This document shows positions 63,624 to 64,000 of a stretch of DNA of 64,000 bases, piece after piece. A program made the position numbers and the translations under genes. A model generated the notes under the pieces. It was given only the letters and a program-made list of their open reading frames with translations. It was not told the DNA's origin and ran no database searches. This stretch comes from Lactococcus sp. dk101 (GTDB lineage Bacteria > Bacillota > Bacilli > Lactobacillales > Streptococcaceae). The stretch lies in assembly GCF_009601055.1 (NCBI RefSeq), contig NZ_WITI01000007.1:35612-99611 (forward strand), read 5' to 3'. The number at the start of each line of letters is the position of its first letter. The first letter of the stretch is position 1.

Positions 63624-63723
63624 TGACAAAGCTTGTGCTTTGCGTGTTCATGCAAAATGCTTGTGCAATGGATTTTCTATCTCTACTAATCGCATTACTC
63701 TAGAAATAAAGGAGGTTAGTTAA

Positions 63724-63777
63724 ATGAAAATCTTTCAGACTTTGCATGAAAGAAATGTGATTGCGGATCTGGACTAA
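63724..63777 (+). pseudogene. Start of a gene cut off by the IS element
   Basis: A strong SD (AAAGGAGG) seven to eight bases before ATG 63724 begins MKIFQTLHERNVIADLD, then a stop at the point where the IS begins. The strong start and immediate end at the IS boundary suggest the 5' stub of an interrupted gene; its identity is not clear. Confidence 0.4.
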
Positions 63778-64000
63778 TGTCAAATAATTAGACATAAAAT
63801 GAGCTATGTTTTCTTAAAATAAATTTCTTCCTTCTGATTTGGAGTTAACCCATTGTTGGCAGAATGAGGATTATAATTGTTATAAAATTGTTCGATATAT
63901 TCAAAACAAGATAACTGAACCTCTTGAATTGAATGATACGTTCTTCGATTAATTTCTCGCTGTTTAAGATATTTGAAAAAGACCTCGGTCACGGCATTAT
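63778..64000 (-). mobile_element. IS3-family insertion sequence, one end, cut by the window edge
   Basis: The element begins about 63778 with TGTCAAATAATTAGACA and contains the end of a DDE transposase on the minus strand. The other end is outside the window. Confidence 0.65.
63804..64000 (-). CDS. IS3-family transposase (OrfB), C-terminal part
   Basis: The visible 65 residues NAVTEVFFKYLKQREINRR then SCFEYIEQFYNNYNPHSANN and GLTPNQKE carry the last Glu of the DDE triad (in TEVFFKYLK) and the YNxxRPHxxLxxxxP-like ending of IS150/IS3 OrfB integrase domains. It is open to the window edge, so the DD part is not visible. It ends 26 bases before the IS tip. Confidence 0.85.
   Translation of the reverse strand, partial: NAVTEVFFKYLKQREINRRTYHSIQEVQLSCFEYIEQFYNNYNPHSANNGLTPNQKEEIYFKKT

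Overview
The window looks like a low-GC Gram-positive chromosome of the Streptococcaceae, most likely a Lactococcus. Evidence is the conserved run yqeH, yhbY, nadD, yqeK, rsfS, methyltransferase, tmcAL, the AGGAGG-type ribosome binding sites, consensus TTGACA/TATAAT promoters, and a lactococcal-style small phage element. Species cannot be set from sequence alone. No rRNA or tRNA gene and no CRISPR array was seen.

Layout. 1-9.8 kb is mostly core: the end of a flavoprotein gene, a frameshifted HAD phosphatase, a LysR regulator divergent from an MFS exporter plus M20 amidohydrolase pair, an RlmI-like rRNA methyltransferase, an EntA-type immunity protein, pgk, rpsU and an adenosine-deaminase-like gene. 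9.9-11.6 kb is an array of small acidic orphan genes with shared 3' flanks and broken toxin-like reading frames between them, read here as a decayed toxin/immunity cassette array. 12.32-24.07 kb is an 11.7 kb integrated phage satellite bounded by a 24-bp direct repeat that contains the ung start codon and its -10 promoter element. It has integrase, CI/Cro-type switch with three operators, a putative excisionase, a VapE-like replication helicase with an iteron origin, and its own HK97-type capsid with scaffold-like partners, but no terminase, portal or tail genes. 24.1-29 kb holds an oligopeptide-binding lipoprotein behind a Trp-containing leader peptide, a MerR regulator with a TMEM175-like channel, and an operon of a broken hydrolase, a CMD protein and a cupin. 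29.1-38 kb is a type I restriction-modification island (XRE, hsdR, hsdM, DUF1016/YhcG nuclease, hsdS, inverted silent hsdS) with long inverted repeats that predict specificity switching. 38.1-41.7 kb has a second broken hydrolase, a small unknown, an NAD(P)-binding protein and an MFS exporter. 41.8-45.6 kb is an amino-acid (probably cystine) ABC transporter operon ending in a cystathionine lyase/synthase. 45.7-60 kb is housekeeping (yebC, tmcAL, rsfS, yqeK, nadD, yhbY, hflX, msrB, yqeH, guaB). 60-63.6 kb has two tandem secreted GH25 muramidases, and the window ends inside an IS3-family element.

Themes that cut across genes. (1) A palindrome TGTCAG-NN-CTGACA occurs about fifteen times in the core DNA, in terminators, in spacers and inside genes, and is absent from the satellite and the restriction island. 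(2) Six genes have a -10 hexamer ending 6-7 bases before the ATG and no usable Shine-Dalgarno, so they are probably transcribed as leaderless mRNAs. (3) Three operons on both sides of the restriction island share one MerR-style promoter with a 19-bp spacer and the same dyad, so they are probably one regulon. (4) Small REP-like repeats bounded by TGTC/GACA sit in spacers and inside two coding regions.
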